From NCBI GenBank assembly GCA_002812745.2, contig NCSJ02000273.1, positions 1 to 58,382 of the forward strand: a stretch of 58,382 nucleotides of DNA, in the 5' to 3' direction. The notes beneath the pieces are model-generated. The model was not told the origin of the DNA. It worked only from the letters and a program-made list of their open reading frames with translations, and did not search any database. Below, one piece after another: positions 9,876-21,547 of this stretch. The first letter of the stretch is position 1, and every line of letters begins with the position of its first letter. Position numbers and translations under genes: made by a program. The DNA comes from Scytalidium lignicola. Lineage: Eukaryota; Ascomycota; Leotiomycetes.

Positions 9876-10928
9876 CTAGCTCATGCCGCAAATCCACTCG
9901 ATAACTGGTTCATATAGCAGTAACTTCGCAGGGGTTCCGTTCATGGCGCCTGAGAGCGCCACCCAGTTCAAGACTTCATGGCCGCCGTGGCCAGCTTCCT
10001 CTTCCACTTCCTCGTAGGTCAAAGCCTTTAACCAAGCAGAGTCGCCAGCACAGAAATATTTCAAGAACTTCCGATCCCATTCAGCATTCACCAGTGGGTG
10101 TTTGGAGTTGAGGGGATACTCATTCTTCGCAGCCATTTCAACTTCATATTCATCAAACTTGACGAACAAATCTGGATACTTTTTGAGCACTGATTTTCCA
10201 AACGTTTGATACTCCTTCATGATTTTCAAGAAAGGGTCACTAGGAGGGTCTCCAGCTTGGTATGGGCTCCAATACGGAGGCCAGTGCGACAGACCGCCTG
10301 TGGCTAAGAAAGCAACCCGGATATCATCTGGAAGTGACTCTGCAGCTTTTCGAACTGCCTCTCCCAATGCGTAACTCCGAGAGTACTTCATGAGAGGTGG
10401 CGTGAAGACATTGATGAAGATGGGAACAATCGATACATTTGGGAGCTCCGGAGCCATCAGCACCCATGGCATAAGAAGGTTATTGCCATACTCGACCGAG
10501 CCTGCCCGAGCGCATTCGAAGCCCTGGTCCACCAGAGAATGGATGAGGTGCTCTGCAACCTTGGGGTTTCCAGGAAAATGAATCTTCTTGGAGATGTGCA
10601 GCGGCTCCATCCACTGATCTGCCGGGCCAATGTGCTCTTCAGCTACGCCGACTGCAATTGTTGGCATCAGGTTTCGGTAAAAATTCTCAAAATGATCGTC
10701 GAGAAAGGCAAATATGACATCTGGTTTGGCTTCCTGAAGTGAAATGCCCAACTTCCGCGTGGCATCCTCAGTCGATGCTCGAATTTCAGGCTTGGCTGTT
10801 TCTGGGAAGCCAATAGCACCTAAAAGCGTTTCTGTCAGTCTCTATAGATCTTCGGTAGCTTCAGCTTGGGTATAGATATACACACCCGGCGCGTGGGAAA
10901 GTGCGACGGCAGCTACAATCTTGCCCAT
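9876..10928 (-). CDS. LigB-type extradiol ring-cleavage dioxygenase
   Basis: Two exons (10928-10886, 10819-9876) give about 328 residues. The 66-nt intron (GTGTGT...TTTTAG) restores the N terminus MGKIVAAVALSHAPG. The family resembles the beta subunit of protocatechuate 4,5-dioxygenase. Candidate Fe(II) ligands are H12 (LSHAPG), H57 (FLDDHFENFY) and E261 (NAEWDRKF), and H193 (TGGLSHWPP) matches the catalytic base. The C-terminal AGHGGHEVLNWVALSG block is also typical. It would use O2 to open a catechol-like ring next to one hydroxyl. No alpha-subunit (LigA) gene is nearby, as in single-subunit members. The ring substrate cannot be read from the sequence. It diverges from the NmrA-like gene across 590 bp, which suggests co-regulation. 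Confidence 0.88.
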
Positions 10929-11518
10929 TGTGATTATCGGAGGGAGATGAAGTGATTGATTATATTTCTGGCAGCGGAAGGTGCAGATATCTGGTGGTTA
11001 ATTATAGACACCTTTCATAGGGATCTTAAGGCTATGACAGAGAGCATGTTCTCGATTGAACGGCGGAGAAATAAATGGGGATGCTCAACGTATTGGATGA
11101 CCTGACTTTCCCCAGCTAAGTGGCTCGAGGGCTGGGTTGTGTTCGAGAAAGAAGGGACCATCTCAGATGCTCCGACGGACTTCGGCGGTAGAAGAATGGG
11201 GGAGCCTGACTGAGGCCCAGGAGTTGTGCCTCTCAGAATTCAGATCCTCAGTGTATAACAATTGCGCATCTGATGTGGTTGGAGTAGTAGGAGCGATGGG
11301 AGAGACGGAGATACGCGTCGGGCCTGCGGCTGTACGAATGAATTGTTACGGTAATTACCCCGCCATAAAACCCCCCTTCAAACCTCCCCGCCCAAAAGAT
11401 AAGACAGGAGAGTCCGACTATACGCACTTATCCTAATAACATTAGTGACATTAGCAGTCAAGAAGCAAGCGCCCACTTATGTACGGTGAATATCGATGAA
11501 TCGGCTTGTGTACTCGAG
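10929..11518. promoter_or_regulatory. Shared divergent promoter with a CGG cluster
   Basis: This 590-bp gap separates the start codons of the dioxygenase (-) and NmrA-like (+) genes. At about 11172-11187 it reads CCGACGGACTTCGGCGG, several CGG/CCG triplets in a row, the half-sites typically bound by Zn2Cys6 regulators. A further CGGGCCTGCGG lies near 11319-11329 and CGGCGG near 11060. Binding by either local regulator is inference. Confidence 0.45.
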
Positions 11519-12723
11519 ATGAGCTCTTCCAGAGAGCCGCAGCCAAAGAGGATACTCCTCTTCGGCGCCACGGGGGTGATTGGAGTGTACATTCTGGATG
11601 CCCTCATTCAAACACAACCTCACTTTGAGAAGGTGGGCATCTTTACTTCTCCTGGGACCGTAGAACAAAAGGCTACGCAGATCCAATCGCTCAAGGATCA
11701 AGGAGTAGAAGTCATTGCTGGTGATGTGAAGAATGAAGAACAGGTCAAGAAAGCGTACCAAGGCAAGTCACCGAGACAGCACTATCACTCTCCGAAAAAT
11801 AATGAATGCGCATTTTCCAAACCTTTTGCACGAATTAGCAGTAACCTCCTAACCGTGATTATCCATAGGCTACGACACTGTTGTTTCTGCCGTTGGCCGC
11901 AATGTAATCGCTGCCCAAATCGATCTCATCCGCTGGGCTGAAGACACTCCCTCGATTACCTACTTCTATCCTTCCGAGTACGGCACCGATATTGAATATG
12001 GCCCACAGTCTGCCACAGAGAAACCCCATCAATTGAAGTTGAAAGTTCGATCGTATATTCGATCATCCGTGAAACGGTTGAAATACACGTACGTTGTGAC
12101 TGGACCTTATGCAGACTTGTATATCGGAAAGATGGACAGTGAGAAAGCAAAAAAGATTGGACACTACGATGCCCAGACGAAGGAAGCCATACTTATTGGG
12201 AGCGGAGAGGACAGGGTCAGTTTGACCACTATGGCTGAGTGCGTTTGCTCTATTCTTCCCGTTGGTTAAACACTGGCCTGTCCTAAAGGGCTTAATATCT
12301 TGATATATGGTCTATGATATCAGAAAAATACTAACGATCTCTGTCACTATCTTCAGCGTCGGCAAATTTGTCGTTGCTTCCCTGCAGCACCCCGAGGTCT
12401 CCGTGAATCGAGCCCTGAAAGTCCACTCTTTCACCACGACGCCAAATGAGATTCTTGCAGAATTCCAGCGACAGACGGGAGAGATCTGGAAAGTTGCTTA
12501 TACTCCTCTTAACGAGTTGAAGAAGTTGGAGCAGGAGGCATGGGCGGTAGGAGATCCACTTGCGACGGTTTATACCTTACGGAGAATATGGACGGAGGGT
12601 GGGACACTATATGACAAGACAGATAATGAGGCGATCGGGGTAGTAGTAACGGACACATTGGGAAGCATGGTGAAGAGGGCGATTGAGAAAGAGACCTCGG
12701 CATTCAGGAGTGGGGAGCTGTAA
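11519..12723 (+). CDS. NmrA-like / isoflavone-reductase-like NAD(P)-dependent protein
   Basis: Three exons (11519-11762, 11869-12238, 12357-12723) give about 326 residues, the usual size. The N terminus carries the Rossmann motif [19 protein letters not shown]. Exon 2 supplies [20 protein letters not shown] and the [12 protein letters not shown] segment typical of NmrA/PCBER-type reductases. The tail reads [20 protein letters not shown]. Intron 1 is a GC-AG intron (GCAAGT...CCATAG): only this donor gives [13 protein letters not shown]. Intron 2 is GTGCGT...CTTCAG. An upstream in-frame ATG at 11486 would add 11 residues. The likely role is NAD(P)H-dependent reduction of an enone or aromatic intermediate, or redox sensing. 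The substrate is unknown. Confidence 0.88.
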
Positions 12724-13278
12724 GATTGGATACCTTGGGTATATACACCATATATATAAGGTATCTTGAATCTTTTATTATAAATTATCCAAGTTTTACC
12801 AAAATTAAAACAAAAGATGGTGTAAATAATGACACCAAATCGTAGTTTAAAATATATTACATTATCACAGGATGTAGTTGCCCTTAACGTAAATCTCGGC
12901 CCTACCGATCACAAAATAATATTTTGCAGGATAATTGACTATTTTTGTATACTGTTAAATATCAAGTTCTTTAAGTTGTTAAATGTTTTTAATATTATTA
13001 GATTTAATTTTAAATCTTGAAACCAAAGCTCTTTTATTATACGATAAAAACTATAAATGCTAATTATATCAAAAACTTATCACTTATTAAATAATGTTTT
13101 ATAAGTTTGATTTTCAATTTGTAACTTAAAATTTAGCTATGATTGTTAAATTTGCTAAATATGATTTTCTCCAATTTTGCAGTAAATTTCAGTGATCGGT
13201 TGGACAGGGTGATTAGTAGGATCAGGATTTACGTATTTCGTTCAACACATGCGAATTATAATAAGCTAGCCTCTCCTT
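12724..13278. other. AT-rich spacer between convergent genes
   Basis: About 550 bp of AT-rich sequence between the stops of the NmrA-like gene (+) and the second aldolase-family gene (-). No gene is seen. It should contain both terminators. Confidence 0.55.
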
Positions 13279-14469
13279 TCACAGAGGCTCCAGACCTCTT
13301 CCAAGGAAGGACATCTCTCCAAAATCTTGTTCGGCTACTTGGAATAATGGTAGTCCCATGACTATTAAATAATCAGCTCCATCTAGCACACAGTCAAGCT
13401 CTGAGATCTAAGTATTATACTTACAGTATCCACCCGATCCATGTCCCAAAGCCTCCCATGTTGACTGACTCTCAGCCTCTCCAATCCTAATCAAAGGTTC
13501 CCCAGAGCCTGCCGCACTAGCATCGGCCGCAAGTTGTACCTCACAGCACTTATCGAGTAGGACAAACCATGCAACAGTTGCCTCTATTGACGGGCCGGCA
13601 GTAAGGAGCCCGTGGTTACCTAAAAGAGCAGCCTTTTTGTGTCCTAGAGCCTTAGAAATATGCTTGCCTTCTTCTGACGCAAGGACAACTCCTGCAAAAT
13701 TTCTGGTGATGCTTTTAATTCATGTTCCCTGGGGGTTTTCCTTGTGGAGACCTACGGGTATAGAACATGGTCATTGTAAAAAACACACGAATCTTGCGTC
13801 AGCATGTCAAGTGCCCGTCCTAAGCTATTGAATTAACCAGTGCTGTTCTTCCAGAGGACAATGAGCCCCTATACCTGTGGCACAAAAGGCTCTGCCATAG
13901 ACACTGTGTGAGTGTGCTGCGCATAGTACATCAGGTCTCGCACTGTGAATCTCTGAGTGGATAGCGAAAGCAGCTACAACATAGCCGCAGGTAAGCACAG
14001 GATATTCTCTTAGAAGTCGAGTTAAAAGGAGAAAGAATGTACAAACCATAGTTGAGGCGTCTATTCTTACCACCATCAACGACCCTGCCTGCGTGATCTA
14101 CTCGAATTAAGTCCTCGTCTCTGATAAGGGAGAAATGCATGCCTGAAGAATCAAGTCAGTATTTCAGGTAAACTCAAATATCTCCTAAACATAATTTGTA
14201 CCAAAGGGATTGACCCAGAAGCTGGTCGGATCTACTGGATCTCTAACTGTGATATGTCCGGCAACACCCTCTGCAAAACCAAACTTGGCAAATACTCGGA
14301 ATGCTAGTGCGAGCCTGTGTTTTAAATATTTTCTCTCTTCATGTTTGTCTACAAAGGTAGGTGGGGCTGAGGTTTCATCATGAATGAAGGCAAGAGAAGG
14401 ATCTCCACTTGCATGATCTTCCGCCAACACTGTGGTTGTTTCGGGGGCTAGAGAGGGAGCCATTATCAA
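13279..14469 (-). CDS. Class II aldolase/adducin-family protein, intact
   Basis: Six exons (14469-14202, 14142-14047, 13973-13875, 13819-13756, 13702-13425, 13361-13279) join in frame to about 295 residues, or 293 from the second ATG at 14463. The mature frame shows VAGHITVRDPVDPTSFWVNP, then FGMHFSLIRDEDLIRVDH, then the metal site (RPDVLCAAHSHSVYGRAF) and the third histidine (LLGNHGLLTAGP). It ends GYFMGLPLFQVAEQ. As in the broken relative at 391-1296, the glutamate that acts as acid/base in fuculose-phosphate aldolase is Ala (NYAAFAIH). Family members without it include decarboxylases of ring-cleavage products such as CmtD of the p-cumate pathway. That role would fit the LigB-like neighbour but is inferred. 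It diverges from the D-2-hydroxyacid dehydrogenase gene. Confidence 0.87.
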
Positions 14470-14901
14470 TCACAATTTTTGGAAATCAAACGTTTGCTTA
14501 AATAAAAGAACAATACTCTAATAATTCAGAACCGTGGAGAATTTGTGAGACCCCTGTGGAGGAGGAGGAAGGGTAGCGAGGGGATAGTTAATTTCAACTG
14601 CTATGAATACAAAGGGACGATTGGATGAGAATTGCAAATTATTCAATTGGTTATACCAAGCTCCGACCTATGGGGCTAAACTCCCCATTTAGCTTGCGGG
14701 CATGTCCGTATCGGTTGCATGTTAATTAAGAAGTTTGTTTACCCGTATCCCACTTCCCACCAAGCAACGATAACTAGCTTCACTCAGCAAAATCTTTTGC
14801 ATTTGTCAAGTGGCTTCGGTGAGCTAGCGCTTCGATTCCTACCCTAACACAAGAATTCCGGAACTCTTTTTTCAATCTCATTTTACGGGTGAGATGCTGT
14901 A
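14470..14901. promoter_or_regulatory. Shared divergent promoter
   Basis: The 432 bp between the start codons of the aldolase-family gene (-) and the dehydrogenase gene (+) must serve both. One symmetric CCGTATCGG (14706-14714), an everted CGG pair with 3-bp spacing, could be a Zn2Cys6 site. No other signal stands out. Confidence 0.4.
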
Positions 14902-15964
14902 ATGGGGTCAACATCAATATGTCACAGGATCGTGGCACTGGAAGGCCATTTCTGCGATATTCCGACACTGAGGCTCCCTGAGTCTCACTCTTACACAATA
15001 ACAGTTTACGATAAAACACCAGTCTCTGAGGTCGCCCCTCGGATCAAGGATGCAGAAATCCTCGTCATCACTACCATACGACTCAATGCAGAGATCCTGT
15101 CAGAATCGTGTTCTCCACATCTGCGACTAATCGTCGCCATGGCATCTGGCACAGACTGCATCGATATAGAAGCTTGCAAAGCTAGAGGGATCATGGTATG
15201 CAATTCGCCAAGAGTAAACACTGCAGCAGTCAGCGAGCATGCAATCGCGTTGTATTTTGCTGCACGGAGGAAGATGGTAGCGCTGCATGAGGCCACCAGG
15301 AGAAACCAGTGGAAGGAACGAGGAACACTGATGGGATTAATGAAAGATACTGAAGGGAAAGCACCTTTAACATGTGGAGAGGAAGTGATGGGAATCATTG
15401 GGTATGGAGCTATAGGTAAGTCGTTTTCACTGCCGGGATTGGCGTAAAGTTATATAGATTTTTGACTTTGCTTTAGGAAGGCGCATCGCAGAGATGGCGA
15501 AAATGCTAGGAATGCAGGTCCTAATCTCTGGAAGAAAAGGTTCTAAAGACTGTCCAATTGATCGGACACCATTTGGAGAAGTGTTGAAAAAATCCACTGT
15601 CCTTGTTTTAGGTCTGCCACGGATGAAAGAAACGACGAATCTGATCTCAATCCCAGAACTGCAGACCATGAGGCGTGACGCAATAATCATCAACATCTCT
15701 CGAGGCGGTATTGTCAATGAAGCTGCTCTGGTTGTTGCGTTAAAGGAGAACTTGATTGCTGGTGCAGGTATAGATGTCTTCGAGAGGGAACCAGCTGGAA
15801 TAGAAAATACCCCCCTGCTCGAGGAAGATGTAGGGGATTTAAATCTGACTGTAACTCCTCATCTTGCCTGGTATGCTGATAGTACGCACAAGAACTTGCA
15901 ACGAGTTTTGGAAGAGAATATTGTTGCCTGGTGTCGAGGAAACCTCCAAAACGTGATTGTATGA
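14902..15964 (+). CDS. D-isomer-specific 2-hydroxyacid dehydrogenase
   Basis: Two exons (14902-15415, 15477-15964) with a 61-nt intron (GTAAGT...GCTTTAG) give about 333 residues. The NAD-binding motif is GIIGYGAIGRRIAEMAKMLG at the exon junction. The catalytic triad is readable: R247 (NISRGG), E276 (DVFEREP) and H300 (TPHLAW). An N-terminal catalytic half of about 110 residues precedes the nucleotide-binding domain, as in glyoxylate/hydroxypyruvate reductases and phosphoglycerate dehydrogenases. It would interconvert a 2-oxo acid and the D-2-hydroxy acid with NAD(P)H. The position in the cluster suggests handling of an oxo-acid released after ring cleavage. Confidence 0.9.
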
Positions 15965-16122
15965 AGTAGTTAGCTGGCAGAAGATACGAGATAGATCGAA
16001 TTTGTTTATCAGGCAACTGCCATATGCAAGACAGGGCCCAATACAAAACAAAAAGGGGGCCAATACCTAATAGCCCTAATTCTAACACTACTCTAGCAAG
16101 GCCTATCAGTGTTTAAGGCCAA

Positions 16123-18243
16123 TCAAAAGCCAAAAGCATAGTCCAAGCTTAGCCCTTGAGAATGACTTAGAATATCCCAGCCTAGAGAATTAAATCCGTT
16201 CGTACCGCTTGCATCATCAACCTCATGCGTCTCTAAGAAGTGATCATCTACATTGAACAAGTTGAAGTCAAACGGTGAAAAGTCCTCTTGTGGCTTAAGT
16301 CCGGACCTAAGTTTTTCTAGATGTGCTGGGCCAGGGTACAGCAATCTCGTCAGCTCAGCATCCTGAGCAGGACCAAAGTGATTCGTAGACTTCTCTTTCG
16401 AGAAAGCTGATTCTAGAAGTGGACCAAGCAGTCGTTCATATACTCCAGCATAATTGGAAACCTCGGGCCATCCCTGAGACGATATGAGCAAAAGATTTGT
16501 TGTGAAGAGCTTTGTCATTTCGAATATTTGCCCAGCTTCATACTTCTCACCGATCAAGGCACATCCGTGACGCAGGCAGAAAAGCACAATCATTGCGGTC
16601 TCGAGGGTGTGGTGTGCAGACAGCCAGGGACGGCGAAAGAAGCCGCCCTGTATATGATCATTATGGCAACGAGCGGATGAAGATGCCGCTTCGAACGCAA
16701 TCAGCAAACTTCGATGCGACGGCATCAACATTCGTGGCGATGGCCGATGAAGAATCGTGAGTGCTCGGGCAAGAGAGAACTCAGTGAGCTCTTGGTTTGC
16801 TGAGTCTCCGCAGCAGCAGCTATCGTACCAAGCTCGAAGCTTTTGTTCCATGCTGGAAAGCCAGTCATCCCAGCTCATTTCCTCAGGAATAGGAGCGCCT
16901 TGGAAATGCACATGGATCATTTCCGAAAGCAGTTGATGGAATTGAACAGAAGTAAGGAATGGAGTGATCATGCCACTTTTGCTTGGATCGTTCATGGCAG
17001 GAAATCTTGTGTTGATGGCAGCGTCAGGTATCGACGGAGGTCGCTGAAGGGCAGAGCATATACTTCGATCCATGCAGTAAGCGGCCCAAAAAATGCGGCG
17101 TCGTAGCTCAACTGTTTCCTGATCACCTCCAATATTCTCGGGGAGTTCTCTATGCAAGCCAAGTTCCAAACAAGATCGCATTGCGGCACCAGAAAGGATC
17201 CAAACATTTGCAGACCGAGGAATGATGGTCGCGTAGAGCAACGTGAGGAGGGTCGTTTGCAAGCTCGCAAGATCGGACGGCAGGCGAGCTTGGTTGTAAA
17301 GATGCTGTATGCCTTCTTCAAACAGAGATACAGACAATGCTATACAATGAGCTTCGTAACCGCCTTTTGCACTTCCAAGTGTCACTGAAATAGCGAGAAT
17401 AAGATATATGACAAGGAATTCATGACTCGGTGCCACCATAGGAATTGTCTGCGTCGAAGTGGGAGATTGATGTGAGTGAAGTATCGCTGCCACATGTGTG
17501 TAATGTAATCGGATAGTATACTCGTAAAGAAAGGGGTGATGAGGTAAGACTCGTTGTATATATTTCTCTACCAACCGCTGGACAATATCTGGCGGGATAC
17601 TGTGAAGGACACGAGCATCCAATTGAGCGTTCGCCTTCACGACCCTGGTGGTGACACTACTTCTACGCATTTCGTTCGCGCCTACGACAGCTCTCGCGGT
17701 AGATGGAGTGAGACCCATCCTCACTCGAGATAAGAGATTAGTAAGCCCAGAGCTAGAGGGTAGCGTTGCGGATATCATCGATTGGAGGGCTCCGCAGCGT
17801 GTGAGGGACGAGAGGAACAGATCATCAGCCGGGACTGGGGAAGGTGCCGTGACACCGTTGACCTCGACAGAAGACTCATTCCGGGATTGCTCGTCCCTCA
17901 TAGGCATGTTGAAAAGGATGTCGGACGCGTTGAAAGCTGAGAGGTGGCCATCCTGTGCTAGCTCGCTTTCCAACGTCGCAATCTGGAATTCGAGATGCCG
18001 GATGATGCTTCGTGGAACTTCCGTGTCAGTCGCGATAGTGGAAAATCCCATACATGATGCTTTGGCATTTTTGCACTGAGTACAAGAAGGTAATTGACGA
18101 TCACACTATCTCGGAGTCAGAATTACTGTAATGAAGTTGAAGGATAGAAATAATATTATGTAGGTAGCAGAGTGCCTGACTTTGATTTTGCGCCGGCGAC
18201 ACCTTGCGCAGGAAAGCACGTTTCTTTGACATTCAGCAGCCAT
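16123..18243 (-). CDS. Zn2Cys6 fungal transcription factor, pathway regulator candidate 2
   Basis: Two exons (18243-18181, 18105-16123) give about 681 residues. The 75-nt intron lies inside the zinc cluster (RRRKIK | CDRQLPSC). Its donor, GTCAGG, is weak, but only this junction rebuilds the cluster. Cysteines are at 12, 15, 22, 29, 32 and 39. A coiled coil (IIRHLEFQIATLESELAQ) follows. The fungal-specific TF domain appears mid-protein (ELRRRIFWAAYCMDRSICSA, then LQRPPSIPDAAI). The C-terminal tail is acidic and aromatic. The gene is convergent with the dehydrogenase gene and lies before the NCS1 permease gene, so a second layer of control over the same neighbourhood is likely but not shown. 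Confidence 0.87.
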
Positions 18244-19071
18244 GCAGGAACGGGGAGCAGCTGTGGATAATACCCCGACAATAAAAACAAAATACTGGAT
18301 TTAGGTTGAAGCCTGGGCTCCACAAGAAAATATTGGTTGATACCGCGCAAAAGTTGATGAGGAGGTTTGTTTTATGCAACAATGGGGATGTCTAGGATTG
18401 GTCAGTATCAGAGATCACGTGCTAAGATAACGCCAATTTGAAAATAAGCCCGAGTTAAAACACTACTTATCTTACCAGGTTTCTTATACAGTATTGTAAA
18501 TGAGTAAAGTTATTTAAATAGAATCAACTTTCTCATTTGTTAGTCTACAGGGTTATGTAAAAAGCATATGAAACTAGAACCTCCCGAGTATAATAACGAA
18601 CGAGGCGAAGTGATGAGACAACAGGCCATTTTTGAAGTAGTTCGATTTAAATTGTGATTCAGTACGGACATATTTATAATTACAAGCTAGGATTAAGTAA
18701 ATCTAGTTTAAATTTAAATTAATTAATTAATTAAATTCTTAACCTTGTTACAACCTGTTAAATATCAATAAACATTTAAGAATCTCATAACAACACATAA
18801 AGTCAATATTTTATAATTTAAAATTATAAAATAAAGTAGTTTTATTCTATGTTTGAGAGGCTTAGAATGAGTATTAGTCTTTTAAGTCATCAAATAATTG
18901 AACTAAGCAGACTTAACCACTCAATACTCACCACTTAAAGCATGATGAGAAATTATTAATATAAAACAGGACATGCTAGATATCACAAAGAGTACAGTTT
19001 ATTATACTAAGTTATAAAGAAAAAGTTTCTCCGGCAAAAATATTTCCTAACTGTAACATTCTAGACTATTT
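18244..19071. other. Intergenic, AT-rich
   Basis: No coding signal. It holds the promoter of the regulator at 16123-18243 and the 3' end of the permease gene. A run of taat/aatt repeats lies near 18700-18740. Confidence 0.55.
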
Positions 19072-20869
19072 TCAGCGCCCAATATACTTCAACTCCAAAT
19101 ATCTCAAGGGGGGATATATAAGTGCAGTCCAAGCCATTGACACTGGAAGACCAAGCTACAGTCATTTTGATCAGTACAGATTGCGGATTATTGCATTTTC
19201 TTTCGGAAGAAGATTAAAAAATGACAACTCACATCTGCCCCAGAGCCAACCATGGCCCCAATCGGCCCGGTATAGTACGTTTGAGACATGGACACGATGG
19301 CGCCAGCCCATCCAACGAGAAATGAAATGAAGGCTGCAATCCCTATCGGAAGTGCGTTCTGATCATTCCATTGGCTCCAGTCAAAACCCTTACGGCGGAA
19401 AATGAATTCTTCCTCAACAGTCATGGCAACCCAGATGATGACCCAGTATCCGATGAGAGAAAGGAAGTTAAGGAAAATGTTCAAAAGGTGTTCACGCCCG
19501 GCAATGGCGCAAACTAGGGAGATCAACATGCCAACCGTGGACCAAATGACACGAGGAATCTTGGCGAACCAGCGTCCAAACATCTGGAAATTCAGCCCCG
19601 TGGAGTAGATTCCGGGTACCATGTTGGCAATAATGCTGAAGGCAAGCAGGACAGCGCAGAATTTGCCAAAAGTTCCCAGGGGAGCGAAGCTCGCAAGGAT
19701 GAGACCTCCTGTGCCTTTTGAGGAATCGAAGGCTTCAGCCCACTCAGGGTTGGCAGTGAGTCCACTACCTAAACCGATACCTAAAAATTCTATCAGTACC
19801 TTGCCTATGGTCGTACCACCAGCAGTTGCGAAGAAGGTTCCTATCCGGCTAGTATTGGCGGGATAGTAGGAGTAGTAGTCTGCGGAGCTGGACGTCCAAC
19901 CTAGCGGGAGAGACGCCGTTAGGAAGAAGTAACTGAGACGTGCACCTGCAAGTGTGCTTCCTGATCCTTTACTGGGAGTTGTGGTATCAAACTTGGGGCC
20001 TGCGCAGCCGATAAGGATGAAGAGGACGAGAACAGTAGGGATCCAAAAATATCTGACAGAATAGTATTATTGGCATTGGTTTATCGAGTAATGGAGTATT
20101 AGGAGCCTTACTTTTCATATGCATGGAACCATCGAATTCCAAAGGTTGCAATCACCCAGCTAATCATGGAGACGACAACAATGCCAACAATGACAGACAT
20201 GCCGCCTCCATTCACAGCTGAGAGGATCAAACCAGCAACGATACAATCGACCAGACCGTAACCAACTTCAATAACGATATTCAAGATTACACAGAGCTTT
20301 GAAGGCCACCAACCCATGGTCCATTTGGCCACAATTAAAGTTCGAAGTCCCGAAATAGGACCAAAGGTCGAGACGTATGCCATACCAGCTGCCCCAAAAA
20401 GTGTGCCGAACAGACAAAGTCTGAAGACGTGATTTAGCTTCCCTTCATAACCCTAAACATAAGGCGCACCCATTCAAAGGGGTTTGGTGTTGGTCACTTA
20501 CACAATCGAGTCAGTCAGGTTCAAACCGAAGGCCACCGGGCCCAGGATACCCACAGTCATCTGGTTCGCTGTGCAGTTCATGGCAAGCCAGATGAGGAAC
20601 ATGTTCGCATATAAGCCAGCATTCGGCTTGGATGGTTGTCTAAGGTTCTCTGGTACCCGCTCGATGCCTCGAGCTTCGATGCCTACGGCGGCATCTAGTC
20701 TGTTCGCCCATTGCTGTAGTTTGGTGTCATTCGGGACCCCGGTTTCGAGATCAGAGTCCAAATACCCCTCACGCACGCTCAATGTGGAATTGGGCTCAGA
20801 TGTAGAGGCAAGGTGGACACCACCCTTTTGGGAGTGAGGCTTCTCATCCATTGCGTCAGATTTGCGCAC
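19072..20869 (-). CDS. NCS1-family permease (purine-cytosine permease type)
   Basis: Four exons (20869-20502, 20420-20112, 20052-19233, 19155-19072) join in frame to about 526 residues, the usual NCS1 size. A hydrophilic N terminus of about 85 residues precedes multiple membrane spans (MTVGILGPVAFGLNLTDSIV, STFGPISGLRTLIVAKWTMG, NIVIEVGYGLVDCIVAGLIL). The late block ALPIGIAAFISFLVGWAGAI, then GPIGAMVGSGAD, then the small last exon ALIYPPLRYLELKYIGR, matches the Fcy2/FcyB type. Introns are GTAAGT...CTTCAG, GTAAGG...TGTCAG and GTGAGT...CTGTAG. The family imports nucleobases, allantoin, hydantoins, thiamine or pyridoxine with protons. The substrate here is open. Position suggests it feeds the pathway of the neighbouring catabolic genes. 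Confidence 0.9.
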
Positions 20870-21547
20870 TTCTATAATCTATTTGGTATGAATGATTGAC
20901 AGAAAGAGGCTGTCGAGGAATATTATCCTTACAAATGGAATGGGAGTCCAAATTGCATTCCCACGAATGTCTCATTTGTATTAATTTTATCATAAATCTA
21001 CGTTGAAGTCCTGGAGCATATGTGATTTGGCATTCAGGCCTTAGTTCCTATATTGCAGATAGGAGCGCTAGAACCCTTATCACGGACAAGGGCGGGCTAT
21101 GTATTATTAGAATCATAAAGAGAAACGTTCTAAAGGCATCAAGGCGAGGCCAGTAAGTAAAATTCGGGATCCCTTTTTGGCTCAAGGTTGCCCAACGGAG
21201 ATGTGCGTCTCATATCTTTGACGCTAACATTTCGCTTAAAACACAGCAGATTGAGACAACTTCTCTGGCTATCAGCGTCTCGACTCATAAATCTAAGATA
21301 AGTATATTTGCATTGCTAGTAGTCCAATCCATCGCTACGTATTAATATTGTAGAACTTAGAACTGGGAAGGTCTAAGCAAGTCTACCAGGAACGCGCCAC
21401 CCCGGGTAATCGCCACCCACTCTGAACTCGCGTTTTGCCATCAACACAACCACTCCTACTTTTAAAAATTAGCTCACAACTTTACCAATTTTTAACTAAT
21501 TGCAATAATTCCAATTGTTTTTGAATCCTTTTAAACCAATCATGCAA
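20870..21547. other. Permease upstream region up to the AT-rich boundary
   Basis: No gene is seen. Composition is ordinary to about 21440 and then turns sharply AT-rich. The last GC-rich stretch (21389-21435) is a plausible terminal part of an element that begins the AT-rich block. Confidence 0.45.

Noticed and set aside
15006..15398. 130-codon minus-strand frame
   Set aside because: Antisense to exon 1 of the D-2-hydroxyacid dehydrogenase.
17648..18079. 143-codon plus-strand frame
   Set aside because: Antisense to the second Zn2Cys6 regulator, whose frame has clear family motifs.
19402..19866. Plus-strand frames across the permease
   Set aside because: Antisense to membrane-span coding exons of the NCS1 permease. 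No motif.
391..20869. Secondary-metabolite gene cluster
   Set aside because: No polyketide synthase, peptide synthetase, terpene cyclase or prenyltransferase is present. The enzyme set looks catabolic.
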